A DNA stretch of 50,337 bases from a virus, in IMG/VR virus record IMGVR_UViG_3300047510_001456, positions 1 through 50,337 of that record; one strand, 5' to 3'. Of this stretch, positions 1 to 7,554 are shown piece by piece. The translations under genes were made by a program, and so were the position numbers. How positions within the stretch are numbered: the stretch's first letter is position 1; the number at the start of each line of letters is the position of its first letter. A model generated the notes under the pieces. The model saw nothing but the letters and a program-made list of their open reading frames with translations. It was not told where the DNA came from and did no database searches.

Positions 1-387
1 ATAATAAATTTTGTTAGGTAATATATTCTTACTTTTTAAAAATTCTATTAAATTTATCCAAGGTTTTTTATAATAAAAATAAGTGTTAGGTTCAGTAGCC
101 TGATATATCAATAAAAAAACTTTAGGATTATCTCTAATAGTATCCCATACCGAAGGAGGCAACAAGTTAAGATCAGAATATGATTCAGGAGAATTTAAAT
201 TAAAAAAATAATAATATTTTTTATCTGAAGATTCTATGTTTGTTGATTTTGAATATTTTATTTCGCAAGTATCGAGTAGCCACTCAAAGCTCCAGGGATC
301 TGCAGGATCGTTTTTTGTAAATGTGATTTCTTTTTTATTAAAAACACTGTAATCAAAACGAAGATCGGGATACAATAAATTAATCAT
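1..387 (-). CDS. Unknown protein, partial (C-terminus beyond window)
   Basis: An open frame of 129 codons starts with ATG at 387-385 and runs without a stop to base 1, so the C-terminus lies outside the window. Its ATG overlaps the TAA stop (382-380) of the SGNH-like gene, matching the tight coupling in the rest of the cluster. The protein starts MINLLYPDLRFDYSVF and is rich in aromatic residues (a YYYFF run, several Trp), with no signal peptide or obvious membrane segment in the visible part. I do not recognise the family. Its place at the end of the radical SAM and glycosyltransferase cluster suggests it belongs to the same process, but that is inference only. The frame is convincing as coding because of its length, codon use and junction. 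Confidence 0.7.
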   Translation of the reverse strand, partial: MINLLYPDLRFDYSVFNKKEITFTKNDPADPWSFEWLLDTCEIKYSKSTNIESSDKKYYYFFNLNSPESYSDLNLLPPSVWDTIRDNPKVFLLIYQATEPNTYFYYKKPWINLIEFLKSKNILPNKIYY

Positions 388-1168
388 AAAAACAATTTTT
401 AAAAATCTTATTTGCTAGTTCATCGTGAGATTCTTTTGGCTTGTGGCCGAATCCGCAAACTTCTTTTTTATTATCTAAATAAGAATCTTTTAATAAAAAT
501 TTATCTTCTAAATTTTTCCATATGTCGTTTATATAAAAACTTATCTTATCTATAGTGTATACATTATGACTAGGATTAACTCCGTGCACCACTGGTTGAA
601 ATTTTAAATTGATAGGTAAATCGTTTAAAGCTAACAATGTCTTATTGTAGTTCCATATCATATACGAATCATTGAAAATGTTTTCAACACACCAGTTACG
701 AATTTCTTTATTAGGCCAATGCCAATCTAAAAATAATCTTGTTTTCATATCGCCGTGTTTATCGAAAATAAAAGTTCGATCCGGCTTAGTTAATCCTAGA
801 ATTACTAAATCAGTATTTGTAATGTCTCCATTATAATAATCTTTGGTAATTCGAAACAAGTGTTCATCTATTCCTGTGCCGCCTTTGCCTCTGTTTTCAA
901 AATTTTTATTTAATTTAGATGCTAATTGGCCTCCCCAGGAAGCCCGATGATATAATATTATATTTTCGTCAATTACATTCTTAACACTCTTATCTTTAGA
1001 AATTTTAGATTCTAGCCAAAGAGGTAATGTTTTAAAATTTTTTTTCCATTTGTTACATTCATCGAATGTCATTCGAAATACTTCGTGATCGACTATTTCT
1101 TGACCCATTGACCAACTACAGCCATAAATTAAAATACGATCAAAGGAATCTTTTTTAATTTTTTCCAT
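380..1168 (-). CDS. SGNH/GDSL-hydrolase-like protein
   Basis: This 262-residue protein has the hallmarks of a divergent SGNH hydrolase. Near the N-terminus, ILIYGCSWSMG (residues 13-22) matches block I, with the nucleophile serine after G-C instead of G-D. A middle segment around GKGGTGID may supply the oxyanion-hole glycine. The C-terminal ESHDELANKI, with His248, fits block V. The family includes esterases, acyltransferases and carbohydrate deacetylases, usually acting on acyl groups of sugars or lipids; the substrate here is unknown. There is no signal peptide, so it should act in the cytoplasm of the infected cell. It sits four bases downstream of a radical SAM gene and overlaps the next gene, at the end of a cluster with several glycosyltransferase-like genes, so a role in glycan tailoring is plausible. 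The missing Asp of GDSL and the weak DxxH context keep this tentative. Confidence 0.55.
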   Translation of the reverse strand: MEKIKKDSFDRILIYGCSWSMGQEIVDHEVFRMTFDECNKWKKNFKTLPLWLESKISKDKSVKNVIDENIILYHRASWGGQLASKLNKNFENRGKGGTGIDEHLFRITKDYYNGDITNTDLVILGLTKPDRTFIFDKHGDMKTRLFLDWHWPNKEIRNWCVENIFNDSYMIWNYNKTLLALNDLPINLKFQPVVHGVNPSHNVYTIDKISFYINDIWKNLEDKFLLKDSYLDNKKEVCGFGHKPKESHDELANKIFKNCFYD

Positions 1169-1172
1169 AATA

Positions 1173-2381
1173 TTACTTTACAAAAATTTTATCTATCTGA
1201 CTTTTCTGCCCACAGGTCATTGCACAATACGCTAATTTTCCTTCTTGTACAGTTTTCTTTTTCCAGCTATCAGTATAAACATTGTCAAGATAACCGCCAT
1301 TTATAATTTCTTTTAACGATCGTTTGTTTAAATCAAATAGATCTTTTCCTTCTTGATTAATAGCATATCTTAATTGAGTATCTTCATATAAATCAATAGT
1401 GCTATCAACCCTTGTTCCTACATAACAACACGGAAAGACAACGCCATGACAACTTACATATATCTCAGTTTGTTTTTCTAATAAACTAGAACAATTACTT
1501 TTACAATTTATTTCGTGGTTGTTGTAATCTAAAACATAACTACTCCAATCAGGTATTTCTCCATGAGAGAATTTTTCTAACTTATCTTTTACGCCCGGAT
1601 GTATTTTAGTTTTTTTAATTTCTTCAAGATATCCAATGTCTATTTTTTGTGGAATGACTTTTTGAATAGATTTAAACTCGTTTGTATTAATCAATGATTC
1701 GTCCGTAGGAGGTTGTAAGGTATATGACAAATCTCCGTTCTTGTCATATACTCCCCTGTCTTTATAACCGCCTTTGCTATCCTCGAAGCCTAGAGCTCTT
1801 TTTACTAAAAAGTTACTAAAATTTAAAGACTTCGCAAGATTTCTCGCTTCTTCGATCTGATGCTCATTATGCTTAAAAGTTAAGTAATCCCAGTACGCTT
1901 GAGCACCTGTTGAAGTATATGCTTTAACATTTTCCATCAGCACAGACCATTTTACATTTCTTCTATAAAGATGATTTGTATCTTCTAAACCATCAATACT
2001 AAAAGTAACCCTTCCATTATTTTTCAACAGGTTTCCTAACTCTTCCCAAAATTCTGGTTTTCTTAATCCGCCATTTGAATGAAATATTAACGTTGTTTCT
2101 GGACTAGAAGATCTTATATATTTTACTATTTCTATAAGATCTTTGGCCATCATAGGATCTCCGTGTGTTCCGCAAAACAATATTCTTTTAAGGTCTTGTA
2201 AAACATCAACAGGAAAATATTTCATGAATCGTTCTATAGTTATCTGATCTAATTGTAGATCCGGTCTCACGATATCTGTAGAATCAACAAACCTAGGACA
2301 GAATGGACAGGCAGCATTGCAATAATTTGTCAATTCTAAATGTAACAAAGATACCCTATTATTTTTCCACTGATACGTCAT
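1173..2381 (-). CDS. Radical SAM protein with SPASM-like C-terminal cysteines
   Basis: From ATG at 2381 this is a 402-residue protein. The radical SAM [4Fe-4S] motif C-x3-C-x2-C is seen in NYCNAACPFCPRF (Cys21, Cys25, Cys28), followed by the TIM-barrel elements GTHGDPM and VTFSIDGL. The C-terminal third carries more cysteines (CKSNC, YVSCHGVVFPCC, CAMTCGQ), as expected for a SPASM/twitch domain binding auxiliary clusters. SPASM enzymes commonly modify peptides or proteins, and some act on sugars or other small molecules; which applies here is not visible. An upstream in-frame ATG at 2453 would overlap the preceding gene by 95 bases and lacks a ribosome binding site. ATG 2381 has AAGGA eight bases upstream and overlaps by 23, so it is preferred. 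It is the last of five radical SAM genes and the only one without an N-terminal twitch-type segment. Confidence 0.85.
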   Translation of the reverse strand: MTYQWKNNRVSLLHLELTNYCNAACPFCPRFVDSTDIVRPDLQLDQITIERFMKYFPVDVLQDLKRILFCGTHGDPMMAKDLIEIVKYIRSSSPETTLIFHSNGGLRKPEFWEELGNLLKNNGRVTFSIDGLEDTNHLYRRNVKWSVLMENVKAYTSTGAQAYWDYLTFKHNEHQIEEARNLAKSLNFSNFLVKRALGFEDSKGGYKDRGVYDKNGDLSYTLQPPTDESLINTNEFKSIQKVIPQKIDIGYLEEIKKTKIHPGVKDKLEKFSHGEIPDWSSYVLDYNNHEINCKSNCSSLLEKQTEIYVSCHGVVFPCCYVGTRVDSTIDLYEDTQLRYAINQEGKDLFDLNKRSLKEIINGGYLDNVYTDSWKKKTVQEGKLAYCAMTCGQKSQIDKIFVK

Positions 2382-3561
2382 ATCCGTTTTCCTTAACAAT
2401 CTTATAAAATTCGTTGAAAGTTTCTTTAAAATTTTGTTTTCTATATTCATCATGCCACGCTGTTGTTCTTAAAAATTCATTCCAATACTTTATATCACAT
2501 TCTGAATTGTTCATAAATTCCAATACACCGTTTACAAAATAATATCCAGACAACTCAGGATTTATTGATTGTAAAATTTTTTCAGTAATAATTTTCTTAA
2601 TATTGTTAGGAATATTTACAATACACAAATGAGTAGGACCATGTACTAAATTAAGATATAAATTTTTTGTGTAATCATTAAAAAATTTCATAATTTCATC
2701 GATGTAAAAAATATTCAAAGTGCTAACAGTACAGCAAATCGAACAATGAAACTTATCATCTTTTTTAGAAATCTCTAATACCTTTAAAAAATTTTGTAAA
2801 ACTGTATCCCAGTCTGCTGGATATCTAATATATGTTAGTTGATCATATATTCCGTCTATACTAAAATCAATGTATACTTTTTTAAATTTATCAAGGACTT
2901 CAAATTTTTTGTCATCCCATATTGTTCCGTTTGTATTGTAATGAACTGTGATATTTTTTGCGACTCCTTTATCTATAGCATATTGCATTATTTCCCATTG
3001 CTTTTTAACTAAGAAAGGTTCACCGCCATAAAAATCAATATGTTCTATATTATGCAGATTATTTTTAAATTCTTCCCAGAATAAACTATCGTCGTCAAAT
3101 GAATGATTATGTTCTAATATAAAAGTTTTGTATTTTTCATCCGAACCTTTAAAATAACCAGCTGCTTTCCATTCGTCGTTCCACAGGCTACTATTAAAGG
3201 GACCGCAGGTACGACATTTAATATTACAGGTAGTTCCCATACTAATATCAAAAAGCCGAGGGCCGTCATATTTTTTTTCTAACAGATAACTATAAGTTTT
3301 GTTATCTCGCAATCTCTTGCTTACTTTTCCAGCTGCTTCTTCTTTCCAACAATATTGACAAGCTGCGTTCTTGATTCCATTTTCTAAATCTTCTCTAATT
3401 TTTTTAGAATCAGCACTTTCGATTATATCCTCAAAAGAATCAGTTCGAACATTTAACTTTTTTCCTAGTTTTTTAAAATGACCTTTTTGCATACAACAAT
3501 GACTACAACTACCGTCATTATTAATTCTTAGTCCGTACAAGGCGTTAACACATTTATTCAT
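2359..3561 (-). CDS. Twitch-domain radical SAM protein (copy 2)
   Basis: A 400-residue radical SAM enzyme. The N-terminus carries a cysteine-rich twitch-type segment (Cys4, CSHCC at 19-23, CQYC at 68-71), followed by the radical SAM motif TTCNIKCRTCGP (Cys112, Cys116, Cys119) and the SAM-contacting YGGEPFL near residue 178. DFSIDGI marks a later barrel strand. The order N-terminal twitch, then radical SAM barrel, matches the family known as twitch domain-containing radical SAM proteins. The N-terminal cysteines probably hold an auxiliary cluster or shape the substrate site. The C-terminus contains HDEYRKQNFKETFNEF, a motif shared with the next three genes. Start ATG 3561 overlaps the preceding stop by eight bases. 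No classical RiPP precursor gene is seen beside it. Substrate unknown. Confidence 0.87.
   Translation of the reverse strand: MNKCVNALYGLRINNDGSCSHCCMQKGHFKKLGKKLNVRTDSFEDIIESADSKKIREDLENGIKNAACQYCWKEEAAGKVSKRLRDNKTYSYLLEKKYDGPRLFDISMGTTCNIKCRTCGPFNSSLWNDEWKAAGYFKGSDEKYKTFILEHNHSFDDDSLFWEEFKNNLHNIEHIDFYGGEPFLVKKQWEIMQYAIDKGVAKNITVHYNTNGTIWDDKKFEVLDKFKKVYIDFSIDGIYDQLTYIRYPADWDTVLQNFLKVLEISKKDDKFHCSICCTVSTLNIFYIDEIMKFFNDYTKNLYLNLVHGPTHLCIVNIPNNIKKIITEKILQSINPELSGYYFVNGVLEFMNNSECDIKYWNEFLRTTAWHDEYRKQNFKETFNEFYKIVKENGYDVSVEK
2390..2394 (-). promoter_or_regulatory. Ribosome binding site deciding the 2381 start
   Basis: AAGGA on the minus strand ends eight bases before ATG 2381. The upstream alternative ATG at 2453 has no purine-rich sequence at that distance, so this site argues for the shorter protein. 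Confidence 0.6.
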
Positions 3562-4747
3562 AATATTTTTTTAGCTCTGGAAAAAAATTTAAGATGTTTT
3601 GATTTCTACGTTCGTCTGTTTTTTTAGTATATTCTACAAATCGTTTCCATAGATTGTCGGTTGAATCTTCTTGCAGGTTAGATATCAGTTGTTCGAACTT
3701 TTTAGGATACAAAGAGAACCATTTAGAAATTTTGATTTTTTCTATTGCTTTTTCTTTAAGTTCTTTCGGTAAAACTTTAGGTTGCAGAAATTCAGGACCT
3801 ATTAAAAGTTGAGTGTACACATTAGAAATTAGAACCCAATCTTTTGTTGACATTTCATCGAAGAACTCAGTAGCGAAAAAAGCATTATATGCCATAAATG
3901 TACAGTTTACAGTTATCTCTTTATTGTCGCCCATAAATTCGGCTATCTTAGATAGATTTGTATTCACTGTCTCGGTTTTAAATCCGGTCCTAATATATTC
4001 TCCCATATAACCTAGGCCATCTATAGAAACGCTAAAAGTAACTTTTTTAAATTTTCTCCACAGGTCAAAAATTTCGTATTTTCCGTACTTAACAACACTG
4101 CCATTGCTTTGATAATAAATCTCAGCATCGACTTGGTTTTCGATGCACCATTCTAAAAATTCGTAATGTTGTTGCTGAACCATTGGTTCGCCGCCAGCAA
4201 AATAAATGTATTTTATTGATTTTAAGTACTGCGAGTTGACTTGACAGAAATTTTTAATATTGTCTATACTGACAAAGTTATCAGTTGGTTTAATTTTCCA
4301 ACCTAACAAATCAGCATCTTCGTACCATTTAGTACTGTATAAAGGACCACACATTGTACATTTATAGTTACAAACATTACTAAATCTTACATCAAAATAT
4401 AAAATGTTTATTTCCGACAATGAACCATCTTCTCTAGTATTATCAACTACATTTTTTAACTGAGGTTCAAAATATCTATAATTACTGTGTTTTCTATGAG
4501 AATGACTTCCATACTTTTCTAATTTGTAACAATATTCACATACTGATGAAGGAATATCATTTAACATATTTTGTCTTAACTTGTTCATCGGTTCTGAGTT
4601 ATAAACCTGTTCGAATGATCCGTCAGTAACTAACGGAAAAGATGCTTTATCGCTAGCGACACAACAAGGTAACACTTTACCTTTTGGATTGATATATAAG
4701 TGCATCCAAGGTAAGATGCAAAAATATGGTTTATCTTGATAATTCAT
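3554..4747 (-). CDS. Twitch-domain radical SAM protein (copy 3)
   Basis: A 397-residue protein showing the clearest family signature of the group: FCILPWMHLYINPKG followed by a CC pair (Cys10, Cys28, Cys29), then CEYC (Cys70, Cys73). This N-terminal block resembles SPASM/twitch C-terminal blocks but sits ahead of the barrel. The radical SAM cluster motif is SNVCNYKCTMCGP (Cys126, Cys130, Cys133), and FAGGEPMV near residue 183 is the SAM-binding GGEP motif. The C-terminal KKTDERRNQNILNFFPEL is shared with its neighbours. It overlaps the genes on both sides by 17 and 8 bases, implying coupled translation and a common role. The reaction would begin with reductive cleavage of SAM to a 5'-deoxyadenosyl radical; the target is unknown. 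Confidence 0.9.
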   Translation of the reverse strand: MNYQDKPYFCILPWMHLYINPKGKVLPCCVASDKASFPLVTDGSFEQVYNSEPMNKLRQNMLNDIPSSVCEYCYKLEKYGSHSHRKHSNYRYFEPQLKNVVDNTREDGSLSEINILYFDVRFSNVCNYKCTMCGPLYSTKWYEDADLLGWKIKPTDNFVSIDNIKNFCQVNSQYLKSIKYIYFAGGEPMVQQQHYEFLEWCIENQVDAEIYYQSNGSVVKYGKYEIFDLWRKFKKVTFSVSIDGLGYMGEYIRTGFKTETVNTNLSKIAEFMGDNKEITVNCTFMAYNAFFATEFFDEMSTKDWVLISNVYTQLLIGPEFLQPKVLPKELKEKAIEKIKISKWFSLYPKKFEQLISNLQEDSTDNLWKRFVEYTKKTDERRNQNILNFFPELKKYYE

Positions 4748-6131
4748 ATAGCTGCTTACAATCGTTCAAAAATTCTGTATATTCTGGAAATGTATTATTA
4801 AAATCTAAATTACTTCTTTTATCATATTCGGTGAAAAACTTATAAAAATCAATTCTACCATTTCTAATTAAATCCTCAGTGATTTTTTGACCGCCTTCAT
4901 AAAAATAATCTTTTACTCGTTTTAATTTTTCATATTCGTGTTCGCTGAATTGATTAAAATTATAAAACGTTGGAATGTTTTTTCGTATAAATTCTAGATC
5001 ATTATCAATAAATTTTCCGAATTCCTTAGGCAAAATGTTTATCATCCAATGAGGTGGTTCTTTCAAATACGGTGTGTCAAAATGTATTCTATTTTGTCCT
5101 TTATTGAATTTTTTCCTTAACTCTAATATTTTTTCTAGTAAAGGACGAAAATATGCTACTGATAAAATGTTATACGTGATCATAAAAGATATTTGAAAAT
5201 TAATATTGGTATTTAGATACGTTTCTAAATTCTTTTCCCACAAATTAATATCTAATCCTCGACGTATATATTCAGCTTGTGAACCCCAAGCATCAATAGA
5301 AGTATATAAAAAGAATGATTTTATTTTTCCTTCTGTTAATAACTTATTGATTTTTTCGCTAAGACGTTTAATTTTTTCATTGCTAACTCCAAGATTGCTA
5401 TTCATATTCAATTCTAATTCTGGGCAAGGATCATTGTCAATCATATCTAACAATTTCCAGGTATTAGAGTTCATCAACGGTTCACCGCCGGTGATTCGAA
5501 ATACTTTTAAATCTTTTTTAAGATTTGGCCACCATTCCCAAAATGCATCAATATAAGGATTAGTTTCCTCGTCCGAATATACCTTCATCTGATCTAAGAA
5601 CTCAATACCGTACTGATTATAACTTATATCATAGTTACCATGTTTTTTGATTTCATCTATCCATAAACTACTGGCCTGAGGGCAACAGTAACCGCATTTA
5701 AAATTACAACCGTTACCAAAACTAACTTCTAAAAACATAGGATTAACGTTTGTATCCCAAGGAATAGATTTAATATATGCTGTTTCTTTTTGGGCATCTA
5801 ACCACTTACTTGCGCTATGAAACATTCTGTCACTGTAATGTTCTCCAGGAAGATCTTCTATGTTCCAACAGTAATAACATTCATCTGGTCGGCCTCCCTC
5901 GAGCATAATTTTACGCTGTTCTTTTTTCCACTTAGTGTTATGTAATGCACTAACATCAATTTTTATTTCTTCAAGTGGAATCTTCTGCGGTCTCGGATGA
6001 TAACAACTATGGTTATCCCCCATATGAAGATACAAGGTTTCATTTCTCCATTTCATTAAACAAAACCCAGGACCCACTGAGTTGAGTGTATCTCTGGTCT
6101 TTCGAACCCTATCCATATAACTATTAGACAC
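4731..6131 (-). CDS. Twitch-domain radical SAM protein (copy 4)
   Basis: From a GTG start this is a 466-residue protein. The N-terminal cysteine block (FCLMKW, HSCYHPRPQ, ECYYCWNIED) precedes the radical SAM motif GCNFKCGYCCPQ (Cys142, Cys146, Cys149) and FRITGGEPLM. It is a close paralogue of copy 5: both share CYHPR, IPxEEIKIDVS, LHNT and a WGSQAEYIR segment in the barrel. The C-terminal YDKRSNLDFNNTFPEYTEF matches the shared tail motif. The GTG start at 6131 is chosen because AAGGA lies seven bases upstream and the overlap with the previous stop is eight bases. The in-frame ATG at 6116 would leave that site too far away. The enzyme is expected to be cytoplasmic and oxygen-sensitive. Confidence 0.88.
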   Translation of the reverse strand: MSNSYMDRVRKTRDTLNSVGPGFCLMKWRNETLYLHMGDNHSCYHPRPQKIPLEEIKIDVSALHNTKWKKEQRKIMLEGGRPDECYYCWNIEDLPGEHYSDRMFHSASKWLDAQKETAYIKSIPWDTNVNPMFLEVSFGNGCNFKCGYCCPQASSLWIDEIKKHGNYDISYNQYGIEFLDQMKVYSDEETNPYIDAFWEWWPNLKKDLKVFRITGGEPLMNSNTWKLLDMIDNDPCPELELNMNSNLGVSNEKIKRLSEKINKLLTEGKIKSFFLYTSIDAWGSQAEYIRRGLDINLWEKNLETYLNTNINFQISFMITYNILSVAYFRPLLEKILELRKKFNKGQNRIHFDTPYLKEPPHWMINILPKEFGKFIDNDLEFIRKNIPTFYNFNQFSEHEYEKLKRVKDYFYEGGQKITEDLIRNGRIDFYKFFTEYDKRSNLDFNNTFPEYTEFLNDCKQLYELSR

Positions 6132-7554
6132 TGTTAATTCCTTTGCATTTATTGTAAAAATCTTCTAATTCTGGAAATACTTCTAAAAAATTTGTGTTTC
6201 TACGTTCGTCATGTTGACTAAAAAACGTATAAAAGTTTTCCATAGCTAGATTTTTATTAAATCCTGTATCTGATTTTATCCAGTCAATTAATCTTTGAAC
6301 TTTACTAATTTCAAAATCGCTAAATCCTTTAAACTCGTTCCGCCGTGTTTCGGGATTCTTTTTCATAAATTCAATAGTTTTTTCTAATTCAGAAACTAGC
6401 TCAGGAATTATTTTAGGATTTAAAAAATCTGGATCAATTAATTGAGGAACATCAAACCAAATTAATTGACGACTTGTATTATATTTTTTTCTCAGATTTA
6501 AAATATTTTCGATGTAGTTGTAAAATCCTGTATAACTCAACGCATTAAAAGTAATTATAAATGTAAGACTATGTTTGTCTGCATTTGCTAGAAAGTCTAT
6601 AACATTGTTATATAACATATCAAAGTCCATACCATTACGTATATATTCAGCCTGTGAGCCCCAACTATCTAAGCTACAGAACAGCATAAAATGATCTATA
6701 GCATCAGTGTCAGTAATCTCCTTTAGAGCTATCATAAACTTCGACCATTGATCTCCAGGAGGGCAACAATTACTAGTGATACTTAAATGTAAATCCTTTT
6801 TGGGATTATTTTTAACGTAATCAAACATTCTAAAGGTATTCTTATCCATTAATGGTTCACCACCGGTCATACGGAATGTTTGTAATGTAGGATATATTGT
6901 AGGTAACCATTCCCAAAATGCCAACAAATACGGATTGTCTGGTCCGTTGTTTATAGACATTTCATTTTCAATCCATCTAATATCGTTGTGAATCCTGTCC
7001 GTTAATTTGAAAGGTCCTTGTTTTTTAATCTCGTCCATCCAAGCAGTACTTAGATGAGGACTGCAATAACTACATTTAAAATTGCAGGCTTGATTAAAAT
7101 TAACTTCGACATATCTAGGTTTAGCATTTCCTTTACTGCCTAACTCTAACGCTTCTTCAATTAGTTCTGGTTCCCAAACATCTTTACTTCTATATGCTCG
7201 ATCACTAAGTTGAGAACCGCTGTCCTCAATCTGCCAACAAAATTCACATTCTTGAGGACGCACTCCGTTCAACATCAACTGTCTTTGATTTTTTTTATAC
7301 GTTGTATTATGTAATGAGCTTACATCAATTTTTATTTCTTCGATAGGAATTAAATGACTTCTAGGATGGTAACAACTATGTGTGCGACCTGTGGGAATAT
7401 GTATACTCACATTAAACCATTTAGCTAAACAAAAACTATTGCTAACCTCATTCAATTGTTGATGAACGTATTCTGCGTCAAGCAGATATCTCGATTGATA
7501 TCGTCCGTCTATTTTTCGAAGTTCGTTACCTTTAATATTTCTGTTATATTCCAT
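6124..7554 (-). CDS. Twitch-domain radical SAM protein (copy 5)
   Basis: From ATG 7554 this is a 476-residue radical SAM enzyme, the first of five in transcription order. The N-terminal cysteine segment has FCLAKW, HSCYHPR and ECEFCWQIED. The cluster motif is ACNFKCSYCSPH (Cys157, Cys161, Cys164), followed by FRMTGGEPLM and FCSLDSWGSQAEYIR. The C-terminal HDERRNTNFLEVFPEL is the clearest copy of the tail motif common to four of the five enzymes. A TTG at 7575 could extend the frame, but the ATG at 7554 gives the normal short overlap (11 bases) with the preceding gene; neither has a strong ribosome binding site. It follows the transferase-like genes directly, linking the radical SAM block to them in one transcription unit. 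Confidence 0.88.
   Translation of the reverse strand: MEYNRNIKGNELRKIDGRYQSRYLLDAEYVHQQLNEVSNSFCLAKWFNVSIHIPTGRTHSCYHPRSHLIPIEEIKIDVSSLHNTTYKKNQRQLMLNGVRPQECEFCWQIEDSGSQLSDRAYRSKDVWEPELIEEALELGSKGNAKPRYVEVNFNQACNFKCSYCSPHLSTAWMDEIKKQGPFKLTDRIHNDIRWIENEMSINNGPDNPYLLAFWEWLPTIYPTLQTFRMTGGEPLMDKNTFRMFDYVKNNPKKDLHLSITSNCCPPGDQWSKFMIALKEITDTDAIDHFMLFCSLDSWGSQAEYIRNGMDFDMLYNNVIDFLANADKHSLTFIITFNALSYTGFYNYIENILNLRKKYNTSRQLIWFDVPQLIDPDFLNPKIIPELVSELEKTIEFMKKNPETRRNEFKGFSDFEISKVQRLIDWIKSDTGFNKNLAMENFYTFFSQHDERRNTNFLEVFPELEDFYNKCKGINSV
6139..6143 (-). promoter_or_regulatory. Ribosome binding site deciding the GTG start at 6131
   Basis: AAGGA on the minus strand lies seven bases before GTG 6131. From ATG 6116 the gap would be 22 bases, so the GTG is the better start. 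Confidence 0.55.

Noticed and set aside
1173-7554. Radical SAM genes as part of a queuosine or 7-deazaguanine DNA modification pathway
   Set aside because: QueE-type enzymes are shorter and lack twitch cysteines, and no folE, queC, queD or transglycosylase-like gene is next to them.
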